From assembly GCF_017355185.1 (NCBI RefSeq), contig NZ_JADILJ010000007.1, forward strand, positions 1-64,000: a stretch of 64,000 nucleotides of DNA, read 5' to 3'. Within the stretch, counting starts at the first letter, position 1, and each line of letters starts with the position of its first letter. Source of the stretch: Rathayibacter sp. SD072. Lineage in GTDB: Bacteria; Actinomycetota; Actinomycetes; Actinomycetales; Microbacteriaceae. Shown here in pieces: positions 47,259-63,016 of this stretch. Under the pieces are notes generated by a model. That model saw only the letters and a program-made list of their open reading frames with translations. It did no database searches and had not been told where the DNA came from. The translations under genes and the position numbers were made by a program.

Positions 47259-48044
47259 TCACTCCAGGGGGTTCAGGAGGCGGTGCAGGAACTGCCGGGT
47301 GCGCGGCTCGTGCGGATCGCGCAGCAGCTCGGCCGGCACGCCCCGCTCGACGACGACGCCGTCGGCCATGAAGACGACCTCGGAGGCGACGCGGCGCGCG
47401 AACTCGAGCTCGTGGGTGACGACGAGCATCGTCCAGCCCTCGGCCGCCAGCTCGCGCATGAGCGAGAGCACCTCGCCCACCAGCTCCGGATCCAGAGCGG
47501 AGGTGGGCTCGTCGAACAGCAGCAGCTCGGGGCGCAGCGCGAGCGCGCGCACGATGCCCACCCGCTGCTGCTGGCCGCCGGAGAGCTCGAAGGGGTACGC
47601 GCCGCCCCGGCCGCCGAGACCGACGCGCTCGAGCAGCGCCTCCGCCTCCGGCACCACCTCGGCCGCGGGGCGGCGCTGCACGCGCAACGGCCCCTCCGTG
47701 ACGTTCTCGAGCACCGTGAGGTGGGGGAAGAGGTTGAAGTGCTGGAAGACCATCGCCGAGCGGTCGCGCAGCGCCGTGAGCGGTCGCTTGCCGACGCCGG
47801 CGGCGAAGTCGAGAGCGGTGCCGTCCGAGAGGACGACCACGCCCGCATCCGGGACCTCGAGGCTGTTGAGCGAGCGCAGCACGGTGGTCTTGCCGGAGCC
47901 GGAGGGCCCGATCAGCGCGATCACCTCTCCCCGGCGGATCTCGAGATCGATCCCGCGGAGCACCTCGATCGACCCGAACGACTTGCGGAGGCCGCGGACG
48001 CAGAGCACGGGCCGGGCGTCCTGGGCGGCGTCAGCGGGCGACAT
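47259..48044 (-). CDS. polar amino-acid ABC transporter, ATP-binding protein
   Basis: A 261-residue ABC ATPase with Walker A GPSGSGKTTVLRS, the Q-loop FQHFNLFPHLTV typical of the polar amino-acid family, signature LSGGQQQR, Walker B LLLFDEPTSALDP and switch His in VVTHELEFA. It energises import together with the permease and binding protein upstream. The ATG overlaps the permease gene by 14 bases. Most similar in layout to cystine or glutamine systems (TcyABC/GlnQ); the substrate cannot be fixed from sequence. Confidence 0.93.
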   Translation of the reverse strand: MSPADAAQDARPVLCVRGLRKSFGSIEVLRGIDLEIRRGEVIALIGPSGSGKTTVLRSLNSLEVPDAGVVVLSDGTALDFAAGVGKRPLTALRDRSAMVFQHFNLFPHLTVLENVTEGPLRVQRRPAAEVVPEAEALLERVGLGGRGGAYPFELSGGQQQRVGIVRALALRPELLLFDEPTSALDPELVGEVLSLMRELAAEGWTMLVVTHELEFARRVASEVVFMADGVVVERGVPAELLRDPHEPRTRQFLHRLLNPLE

Positions 48045-48690
48045 AGCGGTCCAATCGCTTCTCGAGGAGGCTCTGCCCGCTCGAGAGGACGAGGCAGATG
48101 AGCCAGTAGATCAGGGCGGCCTCGAGGTAGAGGAGCATGAACTCGCTCGAGGCGGTGGCGATCTTCTGCGCCTGGCGGAACAGCTCGGTGACGAGGATCA
48201 GCGACGCGAGCGACGTGTCCTTCACCAGGGAGATGAAGGTGTTCGACAGCGGCGGGACGGAGACCCGGGCGGCCTGCGGCAGGATGATGCGCCGCAGGGC
48301 GAGCCCGCGACCCATCCCGATCGTGTGCGCCGCCTCCCACTGCCCCTTCGGCACGCTGAGGATCGCGGCGCGGATGACCTCGGCCGCGTAGCCGCCGACG
48401 TTCAGGGCAAAGGCGATGATGGCGCTGGGCCACGGATCGATCCTGATCCCCAGGCTCGGCAGCCCGTAGAAGATCACGAAGAGCTGCACCAGGAGCGGCG
48501 TGCCCCGGATGACGGAGATGTAGACGCGGGCGATCCAGGCCAGGACGCGCACTTTGGAGAGCCGGATGAGCGCGACGCCGAGGGCGAGGACGAGACCCAG
48601 CACGAAGCTGGCGAGCGCCAGCGGGATCGTGCCGACGAGACCGCCCGACAGGATCGGCCAGAACGACCGGAGCACCAGGTCGATGTCCAT
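48031..48690 (-). CDS. polar amino-acid ABC transporter, permease
   Basis: A 219-residue permease of the HisMQ/GlnP family with about five transmembrane helices. The family-specific N-terminal GGLVGTIPLALASFVLG and the EAA loop EAAHTIGMGRGLALRRIILPQA are clear, as is VIRGTPLLVQLFVIFYGLP. Only one permease gene is present, so it probably works as a homodimer. It overlaps the ATPase gene. Confidence 0.93.
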   Translation of the reverse strand: MDIDLVLRSFWPILSGGLVGTIPLALASFVLGLVLALGVALIRLSKVRVLAWIARVYISVIRGTPLLVQLFVIFYGLPSLGIRIDPWPSAIIAFALNVGGYAAEVIRAAILSVPKGQWEAAHTIGMGRGLALRRIILPQAARVSVPPLSNTFISLVKDTSLASLILVTELFRQAQKIATASSEFMLLYLEAALIYWLICLVLSSGQSLLEKRLDRYVAR

Positions 48691-48811
48691 GTCGTCTCCT
48701 CTCGACGGGGGTGGCGGAGCGCGGGCCGCTCCCCCGGAATGCTGTCACGCCCGAGGCGCCGACGCGCGAGGTTGCCACGGAGGCCCGGGCGTGGGAGGCC
48801 CGGGCATGGCA

Positions 48812-48840
48812 GGAGGGAGCCGGCCGCGCCGACTCCCTCC
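48812..48840 (-). terminator. hairpin after the solute-binding protein gene
   Basis: Arms GGAGGGAGCCGG and CCGACTCCCTCC pair at 11 of 12 positions, seven bases after the stop codon at 48848. A partial stop here would give excess binding protein over permease, common in ABC importers. Confidence 0.6.
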
Positions 48841-48847
48841 GATCCGG

Positions 48848-49714
48848 CTACTCGGAGACGTCCGCTCCGAAGTAGCGCTCGGAGATCTCGGCGAGGGTGC
48901 CGTCGGCGCGGAGCTCGCCCAGCGCCTCGTCGACCGCGTCGACGAGGTCGTCGGAGCCCCTCGGGAACGTGAAGGCGCTCTCGGAGCTGTCGTCGGTGGT
49001 CACCGCGACCTTGAGGCCGGCGGCCTGGTCGGGGAAGTTCGTCGACCAGTCGAGCCACGTGAGGCGGTCGTTGATGGTCGCGTCGACGCGGCCCTGCTCG
49101 ACGAGGGCCACGGCCTGCGCCCAGCCCTCGACGCCCTCGACCTGCGCGCCGGCGTCCTGGGCCAGCTCGTACCAGTTGCTCGAGAGCGACTGAGCGGTGG
49201 TCTTGCCCTCGAGGGAGTCGAGCGAGGTGATCTCGGTGTCGGAGGTCGGGACGACGACGACTCCGGGGCTCACGGCGTAGGGCTCGGAGAAGTCGTAGCG
49301 GGCGCTGCGCTCGTCGTTGATCGAGACCTGGTTGGCGATGACGTCGAAGCGCCCGCCGTCCAGACCCGCGAACATGGCGTCCCACTGGGTCTCCTCGAAC
49401 TCGGGCTCGACGCCCAGCTTCTCGGCGACGGCGGTGATGATCTCGACGTCGTAGCCGGTGAGCTCCCCGGTGCCGCCGTCGGCGTGGAAGGAGAAGGGCT
49501 GGTAGGTGCCCTCGGTGCCGATCGTCAGCACACCGGCGTCCTGCACCTCGGCGAGCGTCAGGCCCGAGTTCGCGGCCGTCGTGCCCTCGTCGGTCGATCC
49601 GGAGACCGCGTCGTCGGTGGATGCGGGAGCGCATCCGGCGAGGACGAGGGCGGTGGCGGCTGCGGCGGTGCCGAGCAGGACGCGCAGGGAGGTGCGGGCG
49701 GGGAGGTGCGTCAC
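48848..49714 (-). CDS. polar amino-acid ABC transporter, substrate-binding lipoprotein
   Basis: A 288-residue family 3 solute-binding protein starting at GTG 49712-49714 after an AAGGA site. The signal peptide ends in the lipobox LAGC (Cys near residue 28), followed by a Ser/Thr/Asp linker and the binding domains with VLTIGTEGTYQPFSFH, GYDVEIITAVAEKLG and the RSARYDFSEPY motif. FliY/TcyA-like features suggest cystine or another polar amino acid (inference). It leads the transporter operon. Confidence 0.93.
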   Translation of the reverse strand: MTHLPARTSLRVLLGTAAAATALVLAGCAPASTDDAVSGSTDEGTTAANSGLTLAEVQDAGVLTIGTEGTYQPFSFHADGGTGELTGYDVEIITAVAEKLGVEPEFEETQWDAMFAGLDGGRFDVIANQVSINDERSARYDFSEPYAVSPGVVVVPTSDTEITSLDSLEGKTTAQSLSSNWYELAQDAGAQVEGVEGWAQAVALVEQGRVDATINDRLTWLDWSTNFPDQAAGLKVAVTTDDSSESAFTFPRGSDDLVDAVDEALGELRADGTLAEISERYFGADVSE

Positions 49715-49857
49715 GGTGGGTGTCCTTCGATGCTTCACGTTGTCGTCGCGCCGGTTCTCGGCGCGGGTGCCGGGCGGAGCGGGGGCTCCGCCGAGCGGAC
49801 GGCGCGGACTCGGTCCGCGGGCGCCCGGAGTGACCATAACCACCGGGAGGGGGCGGC

Positions 49858-50367
49858 CTATTCCCCGATGACCCCGGATGACGGCGCGAGAGCGGCGAGG
49901 AACTCCTCGGCGCCGGCCACCTCGTCGGAGGTCAGGCCCTCCGCCGCCTCCGGGCGGACGAGGTGGAACGGGGTGTCCTGCTCCCCCGCCCAGGCGTAGG
50001 CGTCCTCCCGCAGGTTGTCGTCGATCCAGACGACGGCGTCGATCGGCTGCCGATCGCGGGCCTGGTCGAGCCAGGCGGCGACGGGCTGGAGCTTGCCCGT
50101 CTGCCCGGGGAAGCGCGGATCGCGCGGCAGACCGCCGCGGAAGACGATCGCCTCGGTCCCCTCCGGAAGTCGCAGATCGCGGGCGAGGACCGAGGTGAGC
50201 TCGGGCGGCCAGGTCGTCGCCCAGACGATCGTGCCGATCACGGCGAGACGGGCGACGAGGGCGGCGCGATCCTGGTCGAGGACGAGCCGGTGCCCGCCCG
50301 CCGCTCGATCGCTGACGACGGAGGGGTTCAGGACGCCGTCGACGTCCAGGAGGATGAGGGCGGCCAT
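49858..50367 (-). CDS. HAD-like hydrolase-type protein
   Basis: A 169-residue protein beginning MAALILLDVDGVLNPS, the DxDGVLN motif I of small HAD-fold proteins, with IVWATTW (motif II Thr) and VVWIDDNLREDAYAWA (motif III/IV acidic residues). Substrate is unknown; many actinobacterial members are annotated only as HAD domain proteins. The ATG at 50365-50367 is seven bases after TACGGT, divergent from the spermidine-synthase-like gene. Confidence 0.82.
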   Translation of the reverse strand: MAALILLDVDGVLNPSVVSDRAAGGHRLVLDQDRAALVARLAVIGTIVWATTWPPELTSVLARDLRLPEGTEAIVFRGGLPRDPRFPGQTGKLQPVAAWLDQARDRQPIDAVVWIDDNLREDAYAWAGEQDTPFHLVRPEAAEGLTSDEVAGAEEFLAALAPSSGVIGE

Positions 50368-50374
50368 GGCTGCC

Positions 50375-50380
50375 ACCGTA
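50375..50380 (-). promoter_or_regulatory. -10 box of the HAD-like gene
   Basis: TACGGT on the minus strand, seven bases before the ATG at 50367; no ribosome binding site. Confidence 0.35.
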
Positions 50381-50412
50381 GCCGCGCCGACCCGGGCGCG
50401 CGGGACGCGCGC

Positions 50413-50418
50413 TAGCGT
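50413..50418 (+). promoter_or_regulatory. -10 box of the spermidine-synthase-like gene
   Basis: TAGCGT on the plus strand, six bases before the ATG at 50425, in the 57-base divergent region shared with the HAD-like gene. Confidence 0.4.
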
Positions 50419-50424
50419 GGCGGG

Positions 50425-51195
50425 ATGCCTCCCTCCGCTCGTCTGCCCGGCGGCCGGACCGTCGCGCTCGAGCCGGACGCCGTCCGCCCGGACTCGCTGG
50501 TGCTGAGGATCGACGGGTCGGAGCAGTCGCTCATCGATCCCGCGGATCCGGGGGCGCTGGATCTGGAGTACACCGCCCGGCTCGGGGCGGTCGTGGACGC
50601 CCTCGCGCCGGCCGCGCAGCCGGTCCGCGTGCTGCACCTGGGCGCCGGGGCGCTGTCGCTCGCCCGCTACACGGCGTCGTCACGGCCGGGATCCGAGCAG
50701 ACCGTCGTCGAGCTGGAGGAGGGACTGGTCGAGTTCGTCCTCGCGCACGCCCCGCTGCCGGCCGGGGCCCGCCTGAGAGTGATCACCGGGGACGCGTCGG
50801 CGGTGCTCCCCTCCGGATCCTTCGACCTCGTCGTCCTGGATGCGTACGACGGAGACGAGATCCCGGCCGCCTTCTACCGCGCCGAGGTGCTCGCGGGCAT
50901 CGCCGAGCGCGTCGGCGGCGGGCTGCTCGCCGTCAACGTGGCGGACGACGCCGACCACCGGCGCCTGGACCGGCTGCGCGGCGAGGTGGGACGGCTGCTG
51001 CCCGTCACCGCGGCGGTCGGAGCGGCGCCGTTCGTCGAGCACCGCTCGGGCGGCAACGCGATCCTGCTGGCGTCACGCGGATCCGTCGCCGCCGACGTCG
51101 CGATCGCCCTGCTGCGCGCGGGACCGCATCCGGTCGCCGCCGCTGCGCAGCGCGACGTCGTGCCCGTCGAGGTGCCGGTAGAAGTCGACCCGTGA
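50425..51195 (+). CDS. spermidine-synthase-like methyltransferase-fold protein, copy A
   Basis: A 256-residue Rossmann-fold protein of the spermidine synthase-like group. The motif VLHLGAGALSLARYTASSRP matches the SAM/dcSAM-binding loop, and VVELEEGLVEFV and FDLVVLDAYDGDEIPA follow. Copy B at 63103-63993 shares the order LHLGAGAL-RY-TRPGS-QVVEIE. Function is unknown; actinobacterial members are not proven aminopropyltransferases. The C terminus is shorter than copy B: the last 41 codons overlap, on the opposite strand, the end of the LuxR-type gene, suggesting the original stop was lost or the tail replaced. Confidence 0.82.
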   Translation: MPPSARLPGGRTVALEPDAVRPDSLVLRIDGSEQSLIDPADPGALDLEYTARLGAVVDALAPAAQPVRVLHLGAGALSLARYTASSRPGSEQTVVELEEGLVEFVLAHAPLPAGARLRVITGDASAVLPSGSFDLVVLDAYDGDEIPAAFYRAEVLAGIAERVGGGLLAVNVADDADHRRLDRLRGEVGRLLPVTAAVGAAPFVEHRSGGNAILLASRGSVAADVAIALLRAGPHPVAAAAQRDVVPVEVPVEVDP

Positions 51196-51765
51196 CTCCA
51201 GGGCGACACCGGCGTCGAGGTACTTGATCTTGATGCGCTTGATGTAGGTGCGCACGGTGTGCTCGGCGATCCGCATCTCGAGCGCGACGGCCTTGACGGC
51301 CGTGCCCCCGCCGTAGGAGCGCATCACCCTGCTCTCCTGCGGACTGAGGACCGGCCGCCGCTCCTCGCTCGTGCGGAGGAAGCGCACGCGCGCCGCCTCC
51401 GAGATCCAGGTGCGGCCCGAGGCCACCGACACGACGGCCGCCGCGAGGTCGCCCGGCTCGTCGCCCTTCCAGACGAAGGCCGACCGCTCGAAGCGCAGGA
51501 CGGCGCGGACGGTCTCGAGCGCGACCGAGGTCGACAGCGCGACGAGACCGCGGTACCGCCCGCCCATCAGCGCCAGAGTGCGGACGAGCTCGCCGGGGGC
51601 GACGCTGTCGAGATCGACGACGACGACGGTCTCGGCGGGGGTGCTGCCGGCGCCGTCCTGCACGTCGAACTGCGGGACGGCGCTGCGCAGAAGGGCGAGC
51701 AGGGCTGCGCGCTCGATCGCGAGACCGTCGACGACGGTCAGGGCGAGGCGCTCGGTCTCGGGCAC
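51073..51765 (-). CDS. LuxR-type helix-turn-helix regulator
   Basis: A 230-residue protein starting at GTG 51763-51765 with an AGGAG site six bases upstream; the open frame further upstream has no signal. Residues about 1-125 form a receiver-like domain (LTVVDGLAIERAALLALLRS, VVVVDLDSVAPGELVRTLA) without the full set of phospho-acceptor residues, so it may be an atypical receiver. Residues about 145-205 hold the LuxR HTH with LSPQESRVMRSYGGG and IAEHTVRTYIKRIKIKY. The last 30 residues, Arg/Asp/Gly-rich, are encoded antisense to the neighbouring gene. No histidine kinase is adjacent. Confidence 0.8.
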   Translation of the reverse strand: MPETERLALTVVDGLAIERAALLALLRSAVPQFDVQDGAGSTPAETVVVVDLDSVAPGELVRTLALMGGRYRGLVALSTSVALETVRAVLRFERSAFVWKGDEPGDLAAAVVSVASGRTWISEAARVRFLRTSEERRPVLSPQESRVMRSYGGGTAVKAVALEMRIAEHTVRTYIKRIKIKYLDAGVALESRVDFYRHLDGHDVALRSGGDRMRSRAQQGDRDVGGDGSA

Positions 51766-51925
51766 GGGGACTCCTCGTGGGCGCGGTCGGGAGCCGCCCC
51801 CGGGGGCAACGTAGCGCCACGTGCCGCGCTGATCCAGCCATCGGGACATGCCGTCTCGAACAGTGCCGAGGGCAGCGGTCCGGAGGGGCTCCACGTGCTC
51901 CGGTGCGCCGCCGCGGCTCTCGGGC

Positions 51926-51931
51926 TAGTCT
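51926..51931 (+). promoter_or_regulatory. -10 box of the first TetR-type gene
   Basis: TAGTCT on the plus strand, nine bases before the ATG at 51941; only pyrimidine-rich sequence lies between, with no ribosome binding site. Confidence 0.45.
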
Positions 51932-51940
51932 CTGCTCTCT

Positions 51941-52714
51941 ATGGACGACGTCGACCCCCGCCCCCCGCGCGCCCGGCGGCTCCCCGCCGACGTGGTGCGG
52001 GAGCGCATGCTCTCCGCCGCGCGCGGCGTGATCTCGCAGAACGGTCTCACCGTCGGGTTCGCGCACCTGCCGATGGAGGAGTACATCCGCCTCGCCGACG
52101 TGCCCCGCAGCTCCGTCTATCGCCTCTGGAGCACTCGCGAGGAGTTCGTCGCGGATCTGATCGGCGAGGTGTTCGTGCACGACCGCTACGCCGGCGGGGA
52201 CGATCCCGAGGCGCAGGAGCTCATGCGGGAGGTCTACGAGCGCCACTCCGACCGGCTGGGCACCGCGACCGGTCGGCGGGCCGTGGCCTGGGAGATGATC
52301 CGGATCGGCGCGAACGCCAATCTGGCGAACCTGCGCCGCTCGGTGGACTGGTCCTCGTACAACGCGCTGCTCGCCTGCACGTTCTCGATGGAGGAGGGGC
52401 CGGCGCGCGAGGCCGTGCGCGCCACTGCGAAGCGGATCGAGACGATGCTCACGCACCGCATGCAGGTCTTCTACCAGGAGATGCTCGACGTCTTCCAGGG
52501 CAGCCTGCGTCCCGGATTCACGACCCTGCAGCTCGCCCACCTCACCGCGATCGTCATCGACGGCCTCGCCCACCGCAGCCGTCTGATCGACGGGGACCTG
52601 GACGAGGTGATCACGGCGCCCGGGCTCACCGGCGAACCGGTCCAGTGGCACCTGGCGTCGTGGACCATCCGCTCGATCGTCGAGGGGATGCTCGAGCCTC
52701 CGGCCGACGACTAG
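51941..52714 (+). CDS. TetR-type transcriptional regulator, copy A
   Basis: A 257-residue protein with an N-terminal helix-turn-helix (about residues 18-65): the segments FAHLPMEEYIRLADVPRSS and VYRLWSTREEFVADLIGEV read like the TetR DNA-binding domain, though the usual GVSxxTLYYHF turn is changed. The C-terminal ligand domain is helical and unassigned. It is clearly related to the next gene (VGVSHLPLEDLIRSAGVPRS-TAYRIWPSRQDYFDEL). The two genes converge. The regulated genes are not known. Confidence 0.8.
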   Translation: MDDVDPRPPRARRLPADVVRERMLSAARGVISQNGLTVGFAHLPMEEYIRLADVPRSSVYRLWSTREEFVADLIGEVFVHDRYAGGDDPEAQELMREVYERHSDRLGTATGRRAVAWEMIRIGANANLANLRRSVDWSSYNALLACTFSMEEGPAREAVRATAKRIETMLTHRMQVFYQEMLDVFQGSLRPGFTTLQLAHLTAIVIDGLAHRSRLIDGDLDEVITAPGLTGEPVQWHLASWTIRSIVEGMLEPPADD

Positions 52715-52790
52715 GCCGTGCCGGACACGATCTCGCGTGCTCCGCTCGGCCTGATGGCACGATCTGCCGCGATCCCGTGCTCGACAGGCC

Positions 52791-53558
52791 CTAATCCTCC
52801 GGGACCGGCTCGCAGAAGCCGTCGATCAGCATCATCACGCCGGCCACCACCAGACTCGGAGTCTGCGGTCGAGCGGGGTCGAGGGGACCGGTCACCAGTG
52901 CGGGGTCGGCGATCCTCGCGACGCAGAGCCCCTCGATGTACGCGGAGATCGCCGAGGCGAGCGCCGTGTAGGCGTCCCCGTAGACCGGCCGGACCCTCAG
53001 CCCCGCCTGGGTGAGCGTGTGCCGGTAGTACTTGGCCATGTTCTCGACGAAGTGCTGCTGCCGCTTGCGCAGCGCGTCGTGCAGGACGCTCCGCGCGGGG
53101 TCCTCGTGCGACTCCACCGTGCCGGCGAGGGCGATGAAGTTCCGCCAGTGCCGTGAGGCGAACGTGTTCTCGTAGTTCGCCTCGATCGCGACGGCGACGG
53201 AGGCGACGAGGGTCGCGCGCCGCTGCTCGGGCCCCGCCTGCTCGTCGGTGTTCTGGTGCAGGTAGGACGCGCCGACCTGCAGCGCCGGCTCGTCGAGCCG
53301 GTTCGAGAGCAGGCGGTCGGGGATCCGGGTGAGGAGCTCGTCGAAGTAGTCCTGCCTGCTCGGCCAGATGCGGTACGCCGTGCTCCGCGGGACGCCGGCC
53401 GACCGGATGAGGTCCTCGAGCGGGAGGTGGGAGACGCCCACCCGGAGGCCGCCGGTGCGGACGGCCTCGAGACCGGCGTCGAGGAGCCTGGTCCGCACCT
53501 GCTCCCGGCTGAGGCGCGGGGCCCGCGGGGACTCCGACGGGTCGGGATTCTGGGTCAT
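52791..53558 (-). CDS. TetR-type transcriptional regulator, copy B
   Basis: A 255-residue paralogue of the neighbouring regulator. The start is ATG 53556-53558 with GGAG five bases before; the long open frame upstream is not coding. The HTH region spans about residues 18-65 and the helical C-terminal region (FVENMAKYYRHTLTQAGLRV) matches copy A (RMQVFYQEMLDVFQGSLRPG) in position. A promoter with TTGACC and TACCGT is about 165 bases upstream. It probably arose by inverted duplication with copy A. Confidence 0.8.
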   Translation of the reverse strand: MTQNPDPSESPRAPRLSREQVRTRLLDAGLEAVRTGGLRVGVSHLPLEDLIRSAGVPRSTAYRIWPSRQDYFDELLTRIPDRLLSNRLDEPALQVGASYLHQNTDEQAGPEQRRATLVASVAVAIEANYENTFASRHWRNFIALAGTVESHEDPARSVLHDALRKRQQHFVENMAKYYRHTLTQAGLRVRPVYGDAYTALASAISAYIEGLCVARIADPALVTGPLDPARPQTPSLVVAGVMMLIDGFCEPVPED

Positions 53559-53720
53559 GCGCACTCCGGCGGGATGCGGAGGCTCCTTCGTCGTCCCCCG
53601 ATGGAGGGAGCGTAGCGCGTGCCCGACGCTCGTCGGAGACGGGCGCGGCCCGCCTCCTGCTCGGAAGCCGGGCGGACCGCGCTGCCTGTCCCCCAGGTGG
53701 CCGCCCCTTCGGCCTCTTTC

Positions 53721-53750
53721 ACGGTAAGCGCAGTCCTCCGGGGCGGTCAA
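53721..53750 (-). promoter_or_regulatory. possible promoter of TetR-type copy B
   Basis: TTGACC (53745-53750) and TACCGT (53721-53726) on the minus strand with an 18-base spacer. The leader to the start codon would be about 155 bases and shows no gene. Confidence 0.45.
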
Positions 53751-53815
53751 AAGACTGGGACATCGTGTCGCGAAGCGATGAGTGGAATCCCGTGGTCGGC
53801 GAGCCGCCCGGGCGT

Positions 53816-55096
53816 TCAGCGCACCGGGCGGCGGCGCGCCTCCTCCGAGGGCGGGAGTCCGCGCAGCACCGCCGGCGAGCGGTCCTCGCCGCTGCGCGGC
53901 CCGGCGAGGACGGCCGCGACGGCGTCGGCCGCCTCGGCGCCCGCGCGCTCGGCCAGAGCGGTGTTGCGCATCAGCTTCGCGTGGTGGCACGGGCTCGCGT
54001 CGATCCGGACGACCAGCGACGCCAACCGCACGGCGTCGCCCAGCCGGGCCAGCGGGTTGAGCTCGGCGACGACCGACGGCACATCGGGGAGCGTCATCAG
54101 GGTGTAGCGGCATGTCGACACGGCGTACTCGTCGACACCGGCCTCGGCCGAGCTCGCCCCGACCATGATGTCGCCCAGGTCGACGTCGCCGACTCCGGTG
54201 CCGAGCAGCGAGGCGACCTTCACCCGGATGTCGCCCGCGAGCGCGACCACGTGCACGCTCGCGGGCCACGGCGGGAGCTCGCCCAGCTCGGTCGACCCGG
54301 TGCGCATGGCGATCCCCGCCTGGCTCGAGAGGGCGTCGATCATCGGCATGCCGGTGCACTCGCCCGCGTTCGTCGCATCCTCGGAGGCGGCCTCGCCGCA
54401 GGAGGCCATGAGCGCCGAGAAGCCCAGTCGGCTCTGCGGCTCGAGGCCGGCCACCATCGCGGGACTCACCCCGCCCGTGGAGTCGATGATCTCCCCCAGC
54501 CGCTTGGCGACGTCCGAGCCGGTGTTCGGAGTGCCGAAGGTGATCACGTCCGAGACCAGCGACTCGACCGGGACGCCGTCCACCTCCTGGCTCAGCGCCT
54601 GCCGCGCCGCCAGTCCGCCCATCGAGTGCGCCACCACGATCGCGCGGTGCCCCGTCGCCTGCACCAGGCACGAGAGGGAGGAGGCGAGTGCGTCGCTGAT
54701 GCCCGGATCGGTCACCCAGCGAGCCGACAGATCGCGGTAGTCGAAGGTGTAGACCGCGGAGCCCTCGATGTTCTGCAGCCGCCCGATGACCGAGCGCTCC
54801 GAGACCGTCTCTGGCTCGTCGACGCCGTTCACGGCCACGAGGTCGACCAGGTGCGAGAAGGCGCCGGTGCGCGTCTCGTCGTGCGTCGCGGTGCCGAGCC
54901 AGCCGTGCAGGACGACGATCGGGACGCGCGCGGGGGCGTCGGCCGTCCGCACCTCGTCCTCGGGGAGGACGGGGGCGAGCTGCGCCGCTCCGCAGGAGGA
55001 CGGCACCGCCCCAGCCGCGAGGGCCCTGTCCGCGGGCAGCACGACAGCACCGACCACCGCGAGAAGGGCGGCCAGCACGACGACCACGAGTCTCAT
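53816..55096 (-). CDS. secreted alpha/beta hydrolase (lipase/PGAP1-like)
   Basis: A 426-residue protein with a Sec signal peptide (MRLVVVVLAALLAVVGAVVL, cleavage near ADRALA). The folded part shows the oxyanion strand VPIVVLHGWLG and the nucleophile elbow VVAHSMGGLAARQAL, where the serine lies in an AHSMG box, a variant of GHSxG. FGTPNTGSDVAKRLG is the lid-adjacent motif of PGAP1-like esterases. Six cysteines suggest disulfides. The substrate is unknown, perhaps lipids or esters outside the cell. It lies alone between rpoC and the TetR-type gene and ends in a Arg/Pro-rich tail. Confidence 0.85.
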   Translation of the reverse strand: MRLVVVVLAALLAVVGAVVLPADRALAAGAVPSSCGAAQLAPVLPEDEVRTADAPARVPIVVLHGWLGTATHDETRTGAFSHLVDLVAVNGVDEPETVSERSVIGRLQNIEGSAVYTFDYRDLSARWVTDPGISDALASSLSCLVQATGHRAIVVAHSMGGLAARQALSQEVDGVPVESLVSDVITFGTPNTGSDVAKRLGEIIDSTGGVSPAMVAGLEPQSRLGFSALMASCGEAASEDATNAGECTGMPMIDALSSQAGIAMRTGSTELGELPPWPASVHVVALAGDIRVKVASLLGTGVGDVDLGDIMVGASSAEAGVDEYAVSTCRYTLMTLPDVPSVVAELNPLARLGDAVRLASLVVRIDASPCHHAKLMRNTALAERAGAEAADAVAAVLAGPRSGEDRSPAVLRGLPPSEEARRRPVR

Positions 55097-55242
55097 CCGC
55101 GCGTTTCCTCACCGCTGCGATCCCGACTGGACGGGCACGGGGCGGGCACCCCTCGAACGTGTGTCGAGTCAATCATCCGCGCACGGGGAGCGGCGGGACT
55201 TACCCGGATCGGTCGACCCCCCGTGCGGGTGACCGAGAACGA

Positions 55243-55276
55243 CGAAGGCCCCGCCGGTGTCCCGGCGGGGCCTTCG
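55243..55276 (-). terminator. rpoBC operon terminator
   Basis: A perfect 15-base-pair stem (CGAAGGCCCCGCCGG and complement) with loop TGTC, 16 bases after the rpoC stop codon. Confidence 0.85.
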
Positions 55277-55292
55277 CTCACTCAGTCCGTGC

Positions 55293-59192
<3,900 letters not shown>

Positions 59193-59257
59193 TGTTTTCT
59201 CCTTGTCGGAAAACAGGGTGTCTCGTCAGAGACGGGAGGTCGGAGCGGGTCGCCGGA

Positions 59258-62749
<3,492 letters not shown>

Positions 62750-62764
62750 GGAAGGAACCTCCGT

Positions 62765-62780
62765 AGACCCTCGCGGGTCT
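62765..62780 (-). promoter_or_regulatory. small hairpin in the rpoB leader
   Basis: AGACCC-TCGC-GGGTCT, six perfect pairs, ends a few bases before the GGAGG ribosome binding site. It could affect ribosome access. Confidence 0.35.
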
Positions 62781-62976
62781 CAATCTGTGGGATGTGTGGA
62801 GTGGGCTCCCGCCGGGCGGGCCGACACTCCCCTGTCCGCACGCCGCAGGGACCGGTTCGACGCGGTCTTCGGGGTGGGGGCTAGAGTGTGGCATCGGCAT
62901 CCACCATCTGATGCCGGGTTCCGGTGACCTGCCTACCGCAATATGAGGGCGTGGGTACTCGGGAGCGCAAAGTACA

Positions 62977-63006
62977 AATATAGATGCATCGCGCCACGCC
63001 GCGCAA
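62977..63006 (-). promoter_or_regulatory. rpoB promoter
   Basis: TTGCGC (63001-63006) and TATATT (62977-62982) on the minus strand with an 18-base spacer, in an otherwise rare AT-rich patch. The transcript would have a leader of about 220 bases. Confidence 0.5.
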
Positions 63007-63016
63007 GTGCTGATCC

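Noticed and set aside
52791-55172. Long frame extending the second TetR-type gene over the hydrolase gene
   Set aside because: The upstream part is antisense-frame sequence of the hydrolase without any motif; the regulator starts at 53558.
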